IMG/VR virus record: IMGVR_UViG_3300046008_000449
Coordinates: 1 to 25,106 of that record
Length of the DNA: 25,106 nt
Strand: one strand, 5' to 3'
Origin: a virus
A model generated the notes under the pieces. That model worked only from the letters and a program-made list of their open reading frames with translations. It did not search any database and was not told where the DNA came from. The translations under genes were made by a program, and so were the position numbers. Below are positions 14,922 to 21,113 of this stretch, piece by piece; the stretch's first letter is position 1; each line of letters starts with the position of its first letter.

Positions 14922-15338
14922 CTATTTACCTTGATTTTTCTTGTGGACTAAAATTTCAAATTCTAATTTAGAATTCTCAATCTTTAAGTTGAGATTTTCT
15001 TTCATCAGAGTATCAATAACGGAATACAATTCAGTCATACCTTTACTATTTTTAGGTTCTGATTTAAGTGATTTGATAACACTAACAACATCTATTCCAG
15101 CATCTTGAACACCAAGTACATTCTTAATATCAGCTAATACACGTCTAGCACTTTCTAAGTCAGAAAGAGCAGCATCCCTATCATTAGCTCTTAGTTTCAA
15201 CTTACGGATATTCTCCATAATGAAATGTGGGTGATTAGAACTTAAACCAAATTCTTCAGCAATATGACGAAGTGTATTACTATCATTAGAAGCATCGCGC
15301 AACGCTTCGGTCAAATCTTCAATATTAAATCCTCGCAT
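14922..15338 (-). CDS. Coiled-coil protein of unknown function (138 aa)
   Basis: Predicted helical, with two likely coiled-coil stretches: about 45-75 (RANDRDAALSDLESARRVL) and about 105-135 (IDTLMKENLNLKIENSKLEF). Residues 15-35 (NTLRHIAEEFGLSSNH) resemble a short helix-turn-helix. SD AAGGAATTGAT precedes ATG 15338. Follows the membrane protein of the lysis pair. Unknown function. Confidence 0.7.
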   Translation of the reverse strand: MRGFNIEDLTEALRDASNDSNTLRHIAEEFGLSSNHPHFIMENIRKLKLRANDRDAALSDLESARRVLADIKNVLGVQDAGIDVVSVIKSLKSEPKNSKGMTELYSVIDTLMKENLNLKIENSKLEFEILVHKKNQGK

Positions 15339-15347
15339 ATCAATTCC

Positions 15348-15710
15348 TTATTTTAAAAGTACAAGAGCCAAGAGGCCAAGTTGCATTACGAACCCGCACA
15401 TATGAACAAAGATTGCAGTCTTATCGATTTTATGCACAGCTCGAAGCATCATAATAAACAAAGCAATCATTACTAGTAGATATGAATCTAGACTAGGTAG
15501 CCGATCTGTAAGATGGTTTAAGAAAGCTAATACATTAGGTGTAAATACAGAATGGAGAATAGCAATACTAGTGAGAGTAAGTGTTCGCTCTGATAAAGTA
15601 CTTAGCCAATGAACAATCTTATTCTGAATTGTAGCTGAATCTTTTTTCATAGTACCTTGAGTTTCCTTTTCATCAAGTAATTCTGTAGTTCCAGGATGAC
15701 CTAGTGCCAT
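15348..15710 (-). CDS. Small membrane protein, three helices; candidate holin
   Basis: About 35 soluble residues (MALGHPGTTELLDEKETQG...) are followed by three hydrophobic segments near 45-62 (LTLTSIAILHSVF), 75-92 (YLLVMIALFIMML) and 97-118 (FVHMCGFVMQLGLLALVLL). A SleB-type lysin lies just before it. The ATG at 15710, two bases past the lysin stop with SD AAGGAG, is chosen over 15758, which lies inside the lysin gene. Holins often have this size and layout; function is inferred from position and topology only. Confidence 0.6.
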   Translation of the reverse strand: MALGHPGTTELLDEKETQGTMKKDSATIQNKIVHWLSTLSERTLTLTSIAILHSVFTPNVLAFLNHLTDRLPSLDSYLLVMIALFIMMLRAVHKIDKTAIFVHMCGFVMQLGLLALVLLK

Positions 15711-15711
15711 A

Positions 15712-16218
15712 TTATTTCTCCTTATAGAAGATATGATTTCCCAGTCTAGCAACAACAATCATATCTTTATCCCAATTAGTACTAATAGCATTCGTGTGAT
15801 AAAACATAGCGCCTTCAATTGACCTAAGTCTTTCACCTTCTAATAGTACCCGTTTTGCTACTTCTCTTGCTTCATTCCAAGCATTACGATTAATCTTAAC
15901 AAGTGCCTTTGGTTTTTCACGAGTCCATGAGAATTGACTTGGCGCATGAATAACTTTACAGATAGTGTCTTGAAACTTTGGTGACTCAGATCTATTGACC
16001 ATCACTTGAGCCACGGCAAGCATCCCTTCAAGAGGTTCACCAGTAGCTTCGTAATAGATTGACTCTGTAAGGCAGTCGAGTTGACGATACTGCTCAGCCA
16101 CAGATAACTTGTTGTACGAAGTTCTGTAGTAGGTTTGAGAGTACTGGAGGTCAATAATCTTTGACACTCCGAAACAAATCACACCTAGAGCAACTAGATT
16201 TGTGATTAGCTTTCTCAT
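15712..16218 (-). CDS. SleB-family cell wall hydrolase (probable endolysin)
   Basis: Peptidoglycan hydrolase of the SleB/Hydrolase_2 group. Core: CLTESIYYEATGEPLEG (E52 and E57 are candidate catalytic Glu), AQVMVNR, then SQFSWT and a C-terminal AMFYHTN. Residues 1-24 (MRKLITNLVALGVICFGVSK) form a basic-start hydrophobic segment with several Ala and Gly, which fits a signal-anchor-release helix, or a cleaved signal peptide. 168 residues. The ATG shares a base with the preceding stop (TAATG). With the next gene it forms a probable lysis pair. Confidence 0.85.
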   Translation of the reverse strand: MRKLITNLVALGVICFGVSKIIDLQYSQTYYRTSYNKLSVAEQYRQLDCLTESIYYEATGEPLEGMLAVAQVMVNRSESPKFQDTICKVIHAPSQFSWTREKPKALVKINRNAWNEAREVAKRVLLEGERLRSIEGAMFYHTNAISTNWDKDMIVVARLGNHIFYKEK

Positions 16219-16505
16219 TAGTAAGCAATCTCTTGACCAGTGAAAATATCAACTACAGTTTCACCGGCAAAAGCATTTGCCATCTCAATTTTCTCTTCTT
16301 CTGAGTAGCCAAATTGTTGACGTTGAGCAATATAAGCCTCGATGTGTTTAGCATCTTCAATCTTACGAACGCGTAATGACTCAAGAACATCTTCTTGAGA
16401 GATTAGACCTTGCAATAAGAACTCCGTAAGTTTATCTTCAAAAGGAATATTGTTTGATGAATTCCAACGAACTACATTATTCTTAACATAAAATTGATTT
16501 GACAT
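16218..16505 (-). CDS. Protein of unknown function (95 aa)
   Basis: Acidic, helical protein beginning MSNQFYVKNNVVRWNSSNNI and ending with DIFTGQEIAY. GGAGATTAAA-ATG fixes the start at 16505; the ATG at 16517 is part of the SD. First gene after the promoter 16573-16544 and translationally coupled to the lysin. No family recognised. Confidence 0.65.
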   Translation of the reverse strand: MSNQFYVKNNVVRWNSSNNIPFEDKLTEFLLQGLISQEDVLESLRVRKIEDAKHIEAYIAQRQQFGYSEEEKIEMANAFAGETVVDIFTGQEIAY

Positions 16506-16543
16506 TTTAATCTCCATTTTGTGGGTTATTTAATTGATAAGAC

Positions 16544-16573
16544 ATTATAATCTATCTAGTATTAAATGTAAAC
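16544..16573 (-). promoter_or_regulatory. Early-type promoter for the lysis operon
   Basis: GTTTAC (16573-16568), 18 bp, TATAAT (16549-16544). The surrounding ~56 bp are identical to the promoter at 18749-18778. Confidence 0.88.
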
Positions 16574-16588
16574 AACTATTTTAAGAAG

Positions 16589-16709
16589 TGCTAGTCTTTC
16601 CTAGCAGCCAGAGGGTTATGCCTCGTATCACCGTACACTAACACGTCTGTTAGTCTCACCTGTAAATTCAGGTTCCGCAAGTGAGCATCGTAGAGAGGCT
16701 TTGTCGGTG
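16589..16709 (-). ncRNA. Highly structured non-coding segment, possible pseudoknot RNA
   Basis: No reading frame here. Perfect stems: TGCTAG/CTAGCA (16589-16594 with 16601-16606), ACTAACA/TGTTAGT (16637-16643 with 16648-16654), ACCTG/CAGGT (16658-16662 with 16669-16673). Long-range pairs: CACCG (16709-16705) with CGGTG (16633-16629), and GCCTC (16699-16695) with GAGGC (16624-16620). These two interleave, as in a pseudoknot. GAGG can instead pair with CCTC (16614-16611), giving two exclusive states. It lies 3' of thioredoxin and 5' of the next promoter. Not a tRNA that I can fold. Could be an ncRNA, a riboswitch-like element or a 3' UTR stability structure. Confidence 0.4.
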
Positions 16710-16716
16710 TGTTCTT

Positions 16717-16971
16717 TTAAACCATTTCTCTTGCTAGCCAACCTTTAATTTCAGATAGAGATTTTGCACCTGAAATACGAGAAATTTCTTTTGTATCATT
16801 AAATAGAACGAGAGTAGGAACTCCACGAATAGCATACTTGGTTGCTATTTCAGGAAACTCATCAATGTTAACACTTTCAAATTCACATGGGAGTTCTTGG
16901 CCCTCAAGAGTTATCTCCAATTGTTGACATGGATTACACCAAGTTGCACCAAACTTTAGTACCTTATACAT
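16717..16971 (-). CDS. Thioredoxin
   Basis: Small dithiol reductase, likely feeding electrons to ribonucleotide reductase in the phage. FGATWCNPCQQL holds the active-site WCxxC (variant Asn-Pro), and GVPTLVLF has the conserved cis-proline. At 84 residues it is shorter than E. coli TrxA (108), as usual for phage forms. SD AAGGAGAAGTGA precedes ATG 16971. It is isolated: about 145 bases of structured non-coding sequence lie upstream and a structured segment follows. Confidence 0.92.
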   Translation of the reverse strand: MYKVLKFGATWCNPCQQLEITLEGQELPCEFESVNIDEFPEIATKYAIRGVPTLVLFNDTKEISRISGAKSLSEIKGWLAREMV

Positions 16972-17001
16972 TCACTTCTCCTTTTAAAAATATCTACTCC
17001 A

Positions 17002-17091
17002 AATTGTAATCGAACTCTCTCTGTTGGTTTTGGAACAATTACAATTCAGGCTAGACACTATCCACTAATATTAAGTTGGGATTAAACCAAC
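17002..17091 (-). repeat. Inverted repeats in the thioredoxin leader
   Basis: AATTGTAAT (17002-17010) and ATTACAATT (17038-17046) are a perfect 9-bp pair with a 27-base loop. GTTGG (17075-17079) and CCAAC (17087-17091) form a 5-bp stem with a seven-base loop. A second GTTGG (17023-17027) inside the first loop could compete for the same CCAAC. No gene was found in 16972-17116. May be a structured 5' leader controlling thioredoxin. Confidence 0.4.
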
Positions 17092-17116
17092 ATCTAACTA
17101 CCTTGGCCAGGATTCT

Positions 17117-18211
17117 TTAATCTCCTCCACTTAGGAGAAACTTATTACTAATAGCTTTAAAACTGAAGTTGCGACTGTTAGACTTGAAAACTAATCCTTC
17201 GCGTTCATTTCCAGCAGCATTTTTAGCTTCGGCCATTTTAAGCAAATCATTAATATCAGCAGAATTCAAAACAAAGTCATGTGTACCTGGAACATGGTCA
17301 ATATCAGCACCTAGCTCTTTCAGTTTAAAGAACACCTGAGCACGATGTTCTGGTAATAAGTATTCTTGAGTGTCAATATCGAAAATATCAAACACCGCAA
17401 ACTTATGACCTACAATACCTTCATTGTTCCCCTGAATACCTTCACCATACAGTTCACCTTGAACTGCGATGTTACGGTTTAATTTAGTGATGGCCTCTAT
17501 TAAACCTGACGATTTAGCCATATTAACAAATGAATTACCTTCTTGATCAATTTTTAAATCAAGATTACGAGAGCAAACCCCAATTGTAATCTCTTCAACC
17601 ACTGCAGTCTCGTCATATCCAGGAGTTACATACTCGGTATTTCTATAAACTGTCATAGAACTACCATCTAGTTTCTCGGTAACCTCAAACTCTTCACGTT
17701 GTTCATAAGAACTGTTGATTTCATGGAGAATATTCTGAACACGTTCTTGGTTTGTCTTACGTAAGAAACTAGGGAAGTTACCACGGCAGATACCTTGTAA
17801 CTGAGCATTCATTGGTTTTTCCCATTTCTTAATGCCTAAGAAATCTGTTAAATCTGCACCTTCCGTTGATAACGTTCCAAACGGCAATGAATCTAAATCA
17901 TACTCTTTACACACTTCAATGGGCATAATCAAACCTTGACTAATCTGACCACGAAGCCGGATAGTACGTAGACGTTCACCTTTAACACCTTCAAATTCTC
18001 TAGGCTCGTGACCTTTAGATAAGAATGGAGCTAGTTTATGTGGAATCCATGAGTCAATCTCAAAATAGATAACATCGTCACCTACTTTAAAACCATTGTC
18101 GATGGCAGTAACAACCCACCAGCCATTAATCTGTGCCCTAACAATCTTGTTAGCACCTTCAATAGGTTGAATATCTAAAATTCTTTGAATACTTGCTAAT
18201 TTACGTTCCAT
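17117..18211 (-). CDS. RNA ligase, DraRnl (Rnl5) type
   Basis: ATP-dependent ligase that seals nicked or broken RNA. The N-terminal OB-like domain (about 1-125) starts MERKLASIQRILDIQPI and has IRLRGQISQGLIMP, the hallmark of the Deinococcus Rnl group. The nucleotidyltransferase domain carries motif I EKLDGSS with the AMP-accepting K180, motif Ia SRNLDL (214-219), motif III FAVFDIF (271-277), motif IV EGLVFK (338-343) and motif V SFKAIS (350-355). 364 residues. SD AAGGAATTTAAA-ATG. Probably repairs RNA, such as tRNA, cut by host defences; that role is inference. Confidence 0.92.
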   Translation of the reverse strand: MERKLASIQRILDIQPIEGANKIVRAQINGWWVVTAIDNGFKVGDDVIYFEIDSWIPHKLAPFLSKGHEPREFEGVKGERLRTIRLRGQISQGLIMPIEVCKEYDLDSLPFGTLSTEGADLTDFLGIKKWEKPMNAQLQGICRGNFPSFLRKTNQERVQNILHEINSSYEQREEFEVTEKLDGSSMTVYRNTEYVTPGYDETAVVEEITIGVCSRNLDLKIDQEGNSFVNMAKSSGLIEAITKLNRNIAVQGELYGEGIQGNNEGIVGHKFAVFDIFDIDTQEYLLPEHRAQVFFKLKELGADIDHVPGTHDFVLNSADINDLLKMAEAKNAAGNEREGLVFKSNSRNFSFKAISNKFLLSGGD

Positions 18212-18221
18212 TTTAAATTCC

Positions 18222-18407
18222 TTAAACTAAAACAGTTGGCCCACGAAGATTAATCTTCAAGTTGGGATTATTGATGAGCAACTTATCACTGAAACGTGCA
18301 ATAACTTCTTTGCGTTTCTCTTTAAGCCATTCACTTTCTTCTTTAAAGTTAGAATAAAAGTGACTCGAGAGTACGTGTGTGTCATCTTTAATAAAGCGGT
18401 CATTCAT
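18222..18407 (-). CDS. Small protein of unknown function (61 aa)
   Basis: Charged, helical protein (MNDRFIKDDTHVLSSHFYSN...). GGGAG precedes ATG 18407; a longer start at 18455 lies inside the preceding membrane-peptide gene. Directly upstream of the RNA ligase. No family recognised. Confidence 0.6.
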   Translation of the reverse strand: MNDRFIKDDTHVLSSHFYSNFKEESEWLKEKRKEVIARFSDKLLINNPNLKINLRGPTVLV

Positions 18408-18411
18408 AATA

Positions 18412-18507
18412 TTACTCCCATTCCAAGTATTTTGCAAGAACTTCACCGACAACAAAGACTAAACTAACAGCAAACAAACCAAACATCAAAATCAATACAT
18501 TTTCCAT
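18412..18507 (-). CDS. Single-span membrane peptide (31 aa)
   Basis: Starts MENVLILMFGLFAVSLVFVV and ends KYLEWE: one transmembrane helix with a short charged tail. A strong SD (GGAGGAG, eight bases before ATG 18507) and a TAATG overlap with the previous stop argue that it is translated. One of a series of tiny membrane proteins in the right half of the window. Confidence 0.6.
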   Translation of the reverse strand: MENVLILMFGLFAVSLVFVVGEVLAKYLEWE

Positions 18508-18710
18508 TATTGAACTCCTCCGATTAACCAAGTAACATTTGTACAAAATGGTAATCTTACTTTGGTATTCATTGAGATAACTTCGATTGAAAGATTTTTG
18601 AAGTTGTCAATAACTTGATTGACAACTTCAAATGTCTGAGATTTGATGATTTTTCCTTCAGATGAAACATCCATCTTCAAGAAACCTTCTGATAATTTTT
18701 TAACTTCCAT
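18507..18710 (-). CDS. Protein of unknown function (67 aa)
   Basis: Starts MEVKKLSEGFLKMDVSSEGK, predicted alpha/beta and soluble. GGAGATTAAC-ATG sets the start at 18710, as the earlier ATG is part of the SD. First gene behind the promoter 18778-18749 and head of the operon that ends with RNA ligase and perhaps thioredoxin. Confidence 0.65.
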   Translation of the reverse strand: MEVKKLSEGFLKMDVSSEGKIIKSQTFEVVNQVIDNFKNLSIEVISMNTKVRLPFCTNVTWLIGGVQ

Positions 18711-18748
18711 GTTAATCTCCATAAAAGGGTTTATTTAATTGATAAGAC

Positions 18749-18778
18749 ATTATAATCTATCTAGTATTAAATGTAAAC
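18749..18778 (-). promoter_or_regulatory. Early-type promoter for the RNA ligase operon
   Basis: GTTTAC (18778-18773), 18 bp, TATAAT (18754-18749). Identical over ~56 bp to the promoter at 16544-16573, spacer included. Confidence 0.88.
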
Positions 18779-18780
18779 AA

Positions 18781-19170
18781 CTATTTAACTTTCCATGCGA
18801 ATTTAATATGAGAACCCATTTTAACTTTCCATGAGTCATTTACAACACCATCGACTACCGCAAATGCATGACCACGTTTGCAAGCGATGTAAGTACCTTT
18901 AGGATTATTCTTTAAGAATGTGGCAAGAGTGCCGAGTGAAGCTTTACCTTTAGTAGGCTTAAGTTTCTTTTGAGTTTTGATTTTCTTTGCAACAAAACCT
19001 ACAAAGTTGTATGTCGTGCCACGGTCTTTTCTACCATGTGCCTTTAACTTTGCATGAGCTTCTTTGTATGGGATTTCACAGGCGATTGCAACTGCTCTTA
19101 CTGCACAATCATTATGTTCATGATGAAAACCATCTTTAGTTTTACCACCATCCGTTATATTATACATCAT
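18781..19170 (-). CDS. Papain-like fold protein (129 aa), possible cysteine protease
   Basis: NDCAVRAVAIACEIPYKEAH places a Cys (C22) at the start of a helix. KGTYIACKRGHAFAVVDGVV then places a His (H101) in a strand pair, followed by ND (111-112). That Cys-His-Asn/Asp order is what papain-like and C39-like proteins show, and NDCAVRA starts are common in phage proteins of this sort. Activity is unproven. ATGATG gives two possible starts, 19170 or 19167, behind CGGAGATTA. The SD is one arm of the inverted repeat 19170-19230. Confidence 0.65.
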   Translation of the reverse strand: MMYNITDGGKTKDGFHHEHNDCAVRAVAIACEIPYKEAHAKLKAHGRKDRGTTYNFVGFVAKKIKTQKKLKPTKGKASLGTLATFLKNNPKGTYIACKRGHAFAVVDGVVNDSWKVKMGSHIKFAWKVK

Positions 19171-19230
19171 TAATCTCCGTTAAGTTGGGTTATTTGATTT
19201 GATAAGTCATTATAACATAACGGAGATTAA
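19170..19230. repeat. 13-bp inverted repeat: SD region versus promoter spacer
   Basis: TTAATCTCCGTTA (19170-19182, complement of the SD TAACGGAGATTAA) and TAACGGAGATTAA (19218-19230, inside the promoter spacer) are perfect complements. Read-through mRNA could fold the anti-SD onto the SD; mRNA from the local promoter would start downstream of the anti-SD and stay open. Confidence 0.8.
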
Positions 19231-19238
19231 TTGTAAAC
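19209..19238 (-). promoter_or_regulatory. Early-type promoter for the papain-like gene
   Basis: GTTTAC (19238-19233), 18 bp, TATAAT (19214-19209). The spacer contains an anti-SD arm complementary to its own gene's ribosome binding site. Confidence 0.87.
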
Positions 19239-19244
19239 AACTAT

Positions 19245-19475
19245 TTAAGCATAAGTGTCAATAATATTTCCTAAATGTTTTTCTGAGATCTTTTGAGCTC
19301 TCACATTATTCTCGTGTTTAGTTTGTAGTTCTTTAATCTCTTCAACTTTGTTCTGAGCAGCTCTTGCAATTTCTAGTCTCATTTCAATTCGAGCAAGATC
19401 TTTCTTATAATCTTGATTAACTTGATATTGGTGAGTGGTCCAAATCTTCATTGCTTCTTTAGCAAATCCCATCAT
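19245..19475 (-). CDS. Coiled-coil protein of unknown function (76 aa)
   Basis: Almost entirely helical, strongly charged (KDLARIEMRLEIARAAQNKV). A likely coiled coil from about 20 to 65. MM start; the first ATG (19475) overlaps the preceding stop as ATGA and follows AGAGAGGTGG. No family recognised. Confidence 0.65.
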   Translation of the reverse strand: MMGFAKEAMKIWTTHQYQVNQDYKKDLARIEMRLEIARAAQNKVEEIKELQTKHENNVRAQKISEKHLGNIIDTYA

Positions 19476-19591
19476 CCACCTCTCTTCATTTTAATGACAG
19501 CTTCCACCATCATCTCAAATTGCTTAGGAGATAGATTGAGTCCTTCAATCCATTTTATCCAAGCCTCAACGATTTCTTGTTTAGTCTGCAT
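19472..19591 (-). CDS. Small helical protein (39 aa)
   Basis: MQTKQEIVEAWIKWIEGL... ends KMKRGG: amphipathic helix then a basic tail. ATGA overlaps at both ends tie it into the gene chain, which is the main support. Unknown function. Confidence 0.5.
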   Translation of the reverse strand: MQTKQEIVEAWIKWIEGLNLSPKQFEMMVEAVIKMKRGG

Positions 19592-19779
19592 CAGAGTTCC
19601 AACGCTTTTCTAAGTACAGCGAAGATAAGAAAACCTGCTGCAAGTACTAAAGCTCCATCTAAAACCGAGTCAGGAATTCTCCATGGCTCTTTTGGTTTCT
19701 TGCGGTTGCGACGATCTAATCCAGAGAACTTGATTGGTCGATTCTTTCTTCGTTCTTCAAATTTAGGTATTTCGTTCAT
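19591..19779 (-). CDS. Single-span membrane protein (62 aa)
   Basis: A very basic N-terminal half (EERRKNRPIKF, RRNRKKPKEP) precedes one C-terminal transmembrane helix (ALVLAAGFLIFAVL). The positive cytoplasmic part predicts N-in orientation, with possible DNA or membrane-surface contact. ATGA overlaps on both sides. Unknown family. Confidence 0.65.
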   Translation of the reverse strand: MNEIPKFEERRKNRPIKFSGLDRRNRKKPKEPWRIPDSVLDGALVLAAGFLIFAVLRKALEL

Positions 19780-19943
19780 TCATCTTCCTCAGTATCAACC
19801 ACTGCAATAGGGATAACTAATCTCTTTAGAGTATAGTACTCTGTTGTTTTTATAGGGCAACTTGCACACGGCAAAAATATATTCGAACCTTTATTCCGAA
19901 TACAAGCTACCGAACCTTCATTTTTACATTCGTGGTGATCCAT
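19776..19943 (-). CDS. Cys/His-rich small protein (55 aa)
   Basis: Starts MDHHECKNEG and contains C6, C14 and LPCASCP (C26, C29), with His3/4: a plausible small zinc-binding site. The rest is a strand-rich end, LVIPIAVVDTEEDE. ATGA overlap with the next gene. No SD is obvious before ATG 19943, which lowers confidence. Confidence 0.5.
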   Translation of the reverse strand: MDHHECKNEGSVACIRNKGSNIFLPCASCPIKTTEYYTLKRLVIPIAVVDTEEDE

Positions 19944-19956
19944 TATATTATTTATT

Positions 19957-20052
19957 TTATTCTGATAATGTCTTCACTACAATAAAGAATATAATCGTGT
20001 ACACAAAATATTGGAACAATTCTTGCTCAAATAGAAATCTAATTATGTCCAT
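19957..20052 (-). CDS. Single-span membrane peptide (31 aa)
   Basis: MDIIRFLFEQELFQYFVYTI then a hydrophobic run FFIVV before KTLSE. Overlaps the preceding stop by 14 bases. Weak SD (GGACAAGCG), so support comes mainly from gene packing and composition. Confidence 0.4.
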   Translation of the reverse strand: MDIIRFLFEQELFQYFVYTIIFFIVVKTLSE

Positions 20053-20254
20053 CGCTTGTCCAGTTGCGCTCATCTTTAATTGATTCTCGTACACCGCCAA
20101 GTTGACACCTGATAGCATAGATCCTTTGCCTAATAGAGGCTAAGAATGCTTGATTATCATCATGTTGTTCATAGTCATAAGGAAGAGCATGTTCTACTTT
20201 ATCGAGAATATCAGAGGCTTCTTTTAGTTTCTTACAGAGTTCAATCTTATTCAT
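20039..20254 (-). CDS. Protein of unknown function (71 aa)
   Basis: Helical protein starting MNKIELCKKLKEASDILDKV, with QAFLASIRQRIYAIR in the middle. AGAGGAATTGAA precedes ATG 20254, and ATGA overlaps the preceding small gene. Unknown family. Confidence 0.65.
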   Translation of the reverse strand: MNKIELCKKLKEASDILDKVEHALPYDYEQHDDNQAFLASIRQRIYAIRCQLGGVRESIKDERNWTSDGHN

Positions 20255-20421
20255 TTCAATTCCTCTATTAACCAAATATGAATTTCACCATCGTGTTTAG
20301 ATGTACCTGCGCCAATAAACTTATAACCTAACTCTTCAGCAAGTTTATCATCATTCACACTATATGAAATGAAGACGTTACCATCCTCTAAATGTTCTTT
20401 TCTTAGAGATTCATTCATCAT
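20251..20421 (-). CDS. Small protein of unknown function (56 aa)
   Basis: Reads MMNESLRKEHLEDGNVFISY, then KLAEELGYKFIGAGTS and a beta-like EIHIWLIEEL. Compact alpha/beta pattern. AGAGGTGA precedes a double ATG, and the first forms ATGA with the preceding stop. Unknown function. Confidence 0.6.
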   Translation of the reverse strand: MMNESLRKEHLEDGNVFISYSVNDDKLAEELGYKFIGAGTSKHDGEIHIWLIEELK

Positions 20422-20705
20422 TCACCTCTAATCGCTTCGTATATTTCTTTAATCGCATCCATAGTCCACTCACAAGCCAATTCTCCTGCGGAACTATTAC
20501 CAACTGGAACTTTGTATAATCCTACAATCTCAATACAACGTTCTCTTTCTGCTAGAGTTGCAGCTTGCCATGCTTCCCATGCACTTTGGTAATGATTCAA
20601 CATATACTCATTTGGTCTAGAAAAATGTACATCACTATTAAGAGACATTTTCTGTTCTTTATAGAATGATTTAGCCCACACTTCAAACGCTTCGCGGTCT
20701 GTCAT
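20418..20705 (-). CDS. Conserved phage protein of unknown function (95 aa)
   Basis: Starts TDREAFEVWAKSFY and contains AWEAWQAATLAERERCIE, a pattern I recognise from many short phage proteins (DREAFE...AWEAWQA...ERE). Helical and acidic. Function unknown. ATGA-linked to its neighbours. Confidence 0.72.
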   Translation of the reverse strand: MTDREAFEVWAKSFYKEQKMSLNSDVHFSRPNEYMLNHYQSAWEAWQAATLAERERCIEIVGLYKVPVGNSSAGELACEWTMDAIKEIYEAIRGE

Positions 20706-20806
20706 ACAATCTCCGCTTCTAAAAACACTACATAAAGATGACCAATAGCCAGCAACCCATATCCAAAAGCTAATATAGCTAACAACCCTCCATAAAACTC
20801 ATTCAT
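20702..20806 (-). CDS. Single-span membrane peptide (34 aa)
   Basis: MNEFYGGLLAILAFGYGLLA continues IGHLYVVF: one long glycine-rich transmembrane helix, acidic end. ATGA overlaps on both sides. Confidence 0.55.
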   Translation of the reverse strand: MNEFYGGLLAILAFGYGLLAIGHLYVVFLEAEIV

Positions 20807-20970
20807 AAAAATTCCTCAACTTCTAAAGGCACATCAACCCAGAAACCGCAACCTTCATCAAAGTAATCTTTATCCCAATACTGCAAGACTTTAACCTTTC
20901 TTTTAGTGACTGTTAAATCAAAAGTTTCTGTAGGCACAAACTCTTCTCGTTCAATCCATCTTAATTTCAT
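20803..20970 (-). CDS. Small conserved phage protein (55 aa)
   Basis: MKLRWIEREEFVPTETF...KVLQYWDKD...GCGFWVDVPL matches a short phage family (KLRWVERE...VLQY...W.DVP) known only as hypothetical. Beta-rich. The ATG at 20970 overlaps the preceding stop (ATGA); a longer frame from 21060 would overlap a whole upstream gene and is rejected. Confidence 0.65.
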   Translation of the reverse strand: MKLRWIEREEFVPTETFDLTVTKRKVKVLQYWDKDYFDEGCGFWVDVPLEVEEFL

Positions 20971-21113
20971 TTCAGAAACCCCGCTAATGAAATAATACAA
21001 GCCAAAGCTCCATTCATCCAACCAATGAATGATGAAGCCTTTGACTCGGAAGCGAACCAAATATTAGCTACAGTTAAAAAGTAAAATACTGCAATTTGAT
21101 TTTCAATAGTCAT
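20967..21113 (-). CDS. Small membrane protein, two helices (48 aa)
   Basis: Hydrophobic segments IAVFYFLTVANIWFA and WMNGALACIISLAGF are separated by a short Ser/Lys loop. ATGA overlaps at both ends. Found by reading the gap between neighbours; unknown function. Confidence 0.55.
   Translation of the reverse strand: MTIENQIAVFYFLTVANIWFASESKASSFIGWMNGALACIISLAGFLK

Noticed and set aside
16595-16606. TGCTAG/CTAGCA hairpin as a factor-independent terminator
   Set aside because: The bases after it on the minus strand (CACTTCTTAAAA) lack a U-run.
16589-16709. tRNA or tmRNA in the structured segment
   Set aside because: No cloverleaf with acceptor and T arm could be folded on either strand.
17030-17110. 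tRNA-Leu(UAA)-like anticodon arm (5-bp stem, loop TTTAATC) plus GTTCGATT downstream on the minus strand
   Set aside because: The putative T stem does not pair, there is no acceptor stem, and base 37 is a pyrimidine; not a tRNA.
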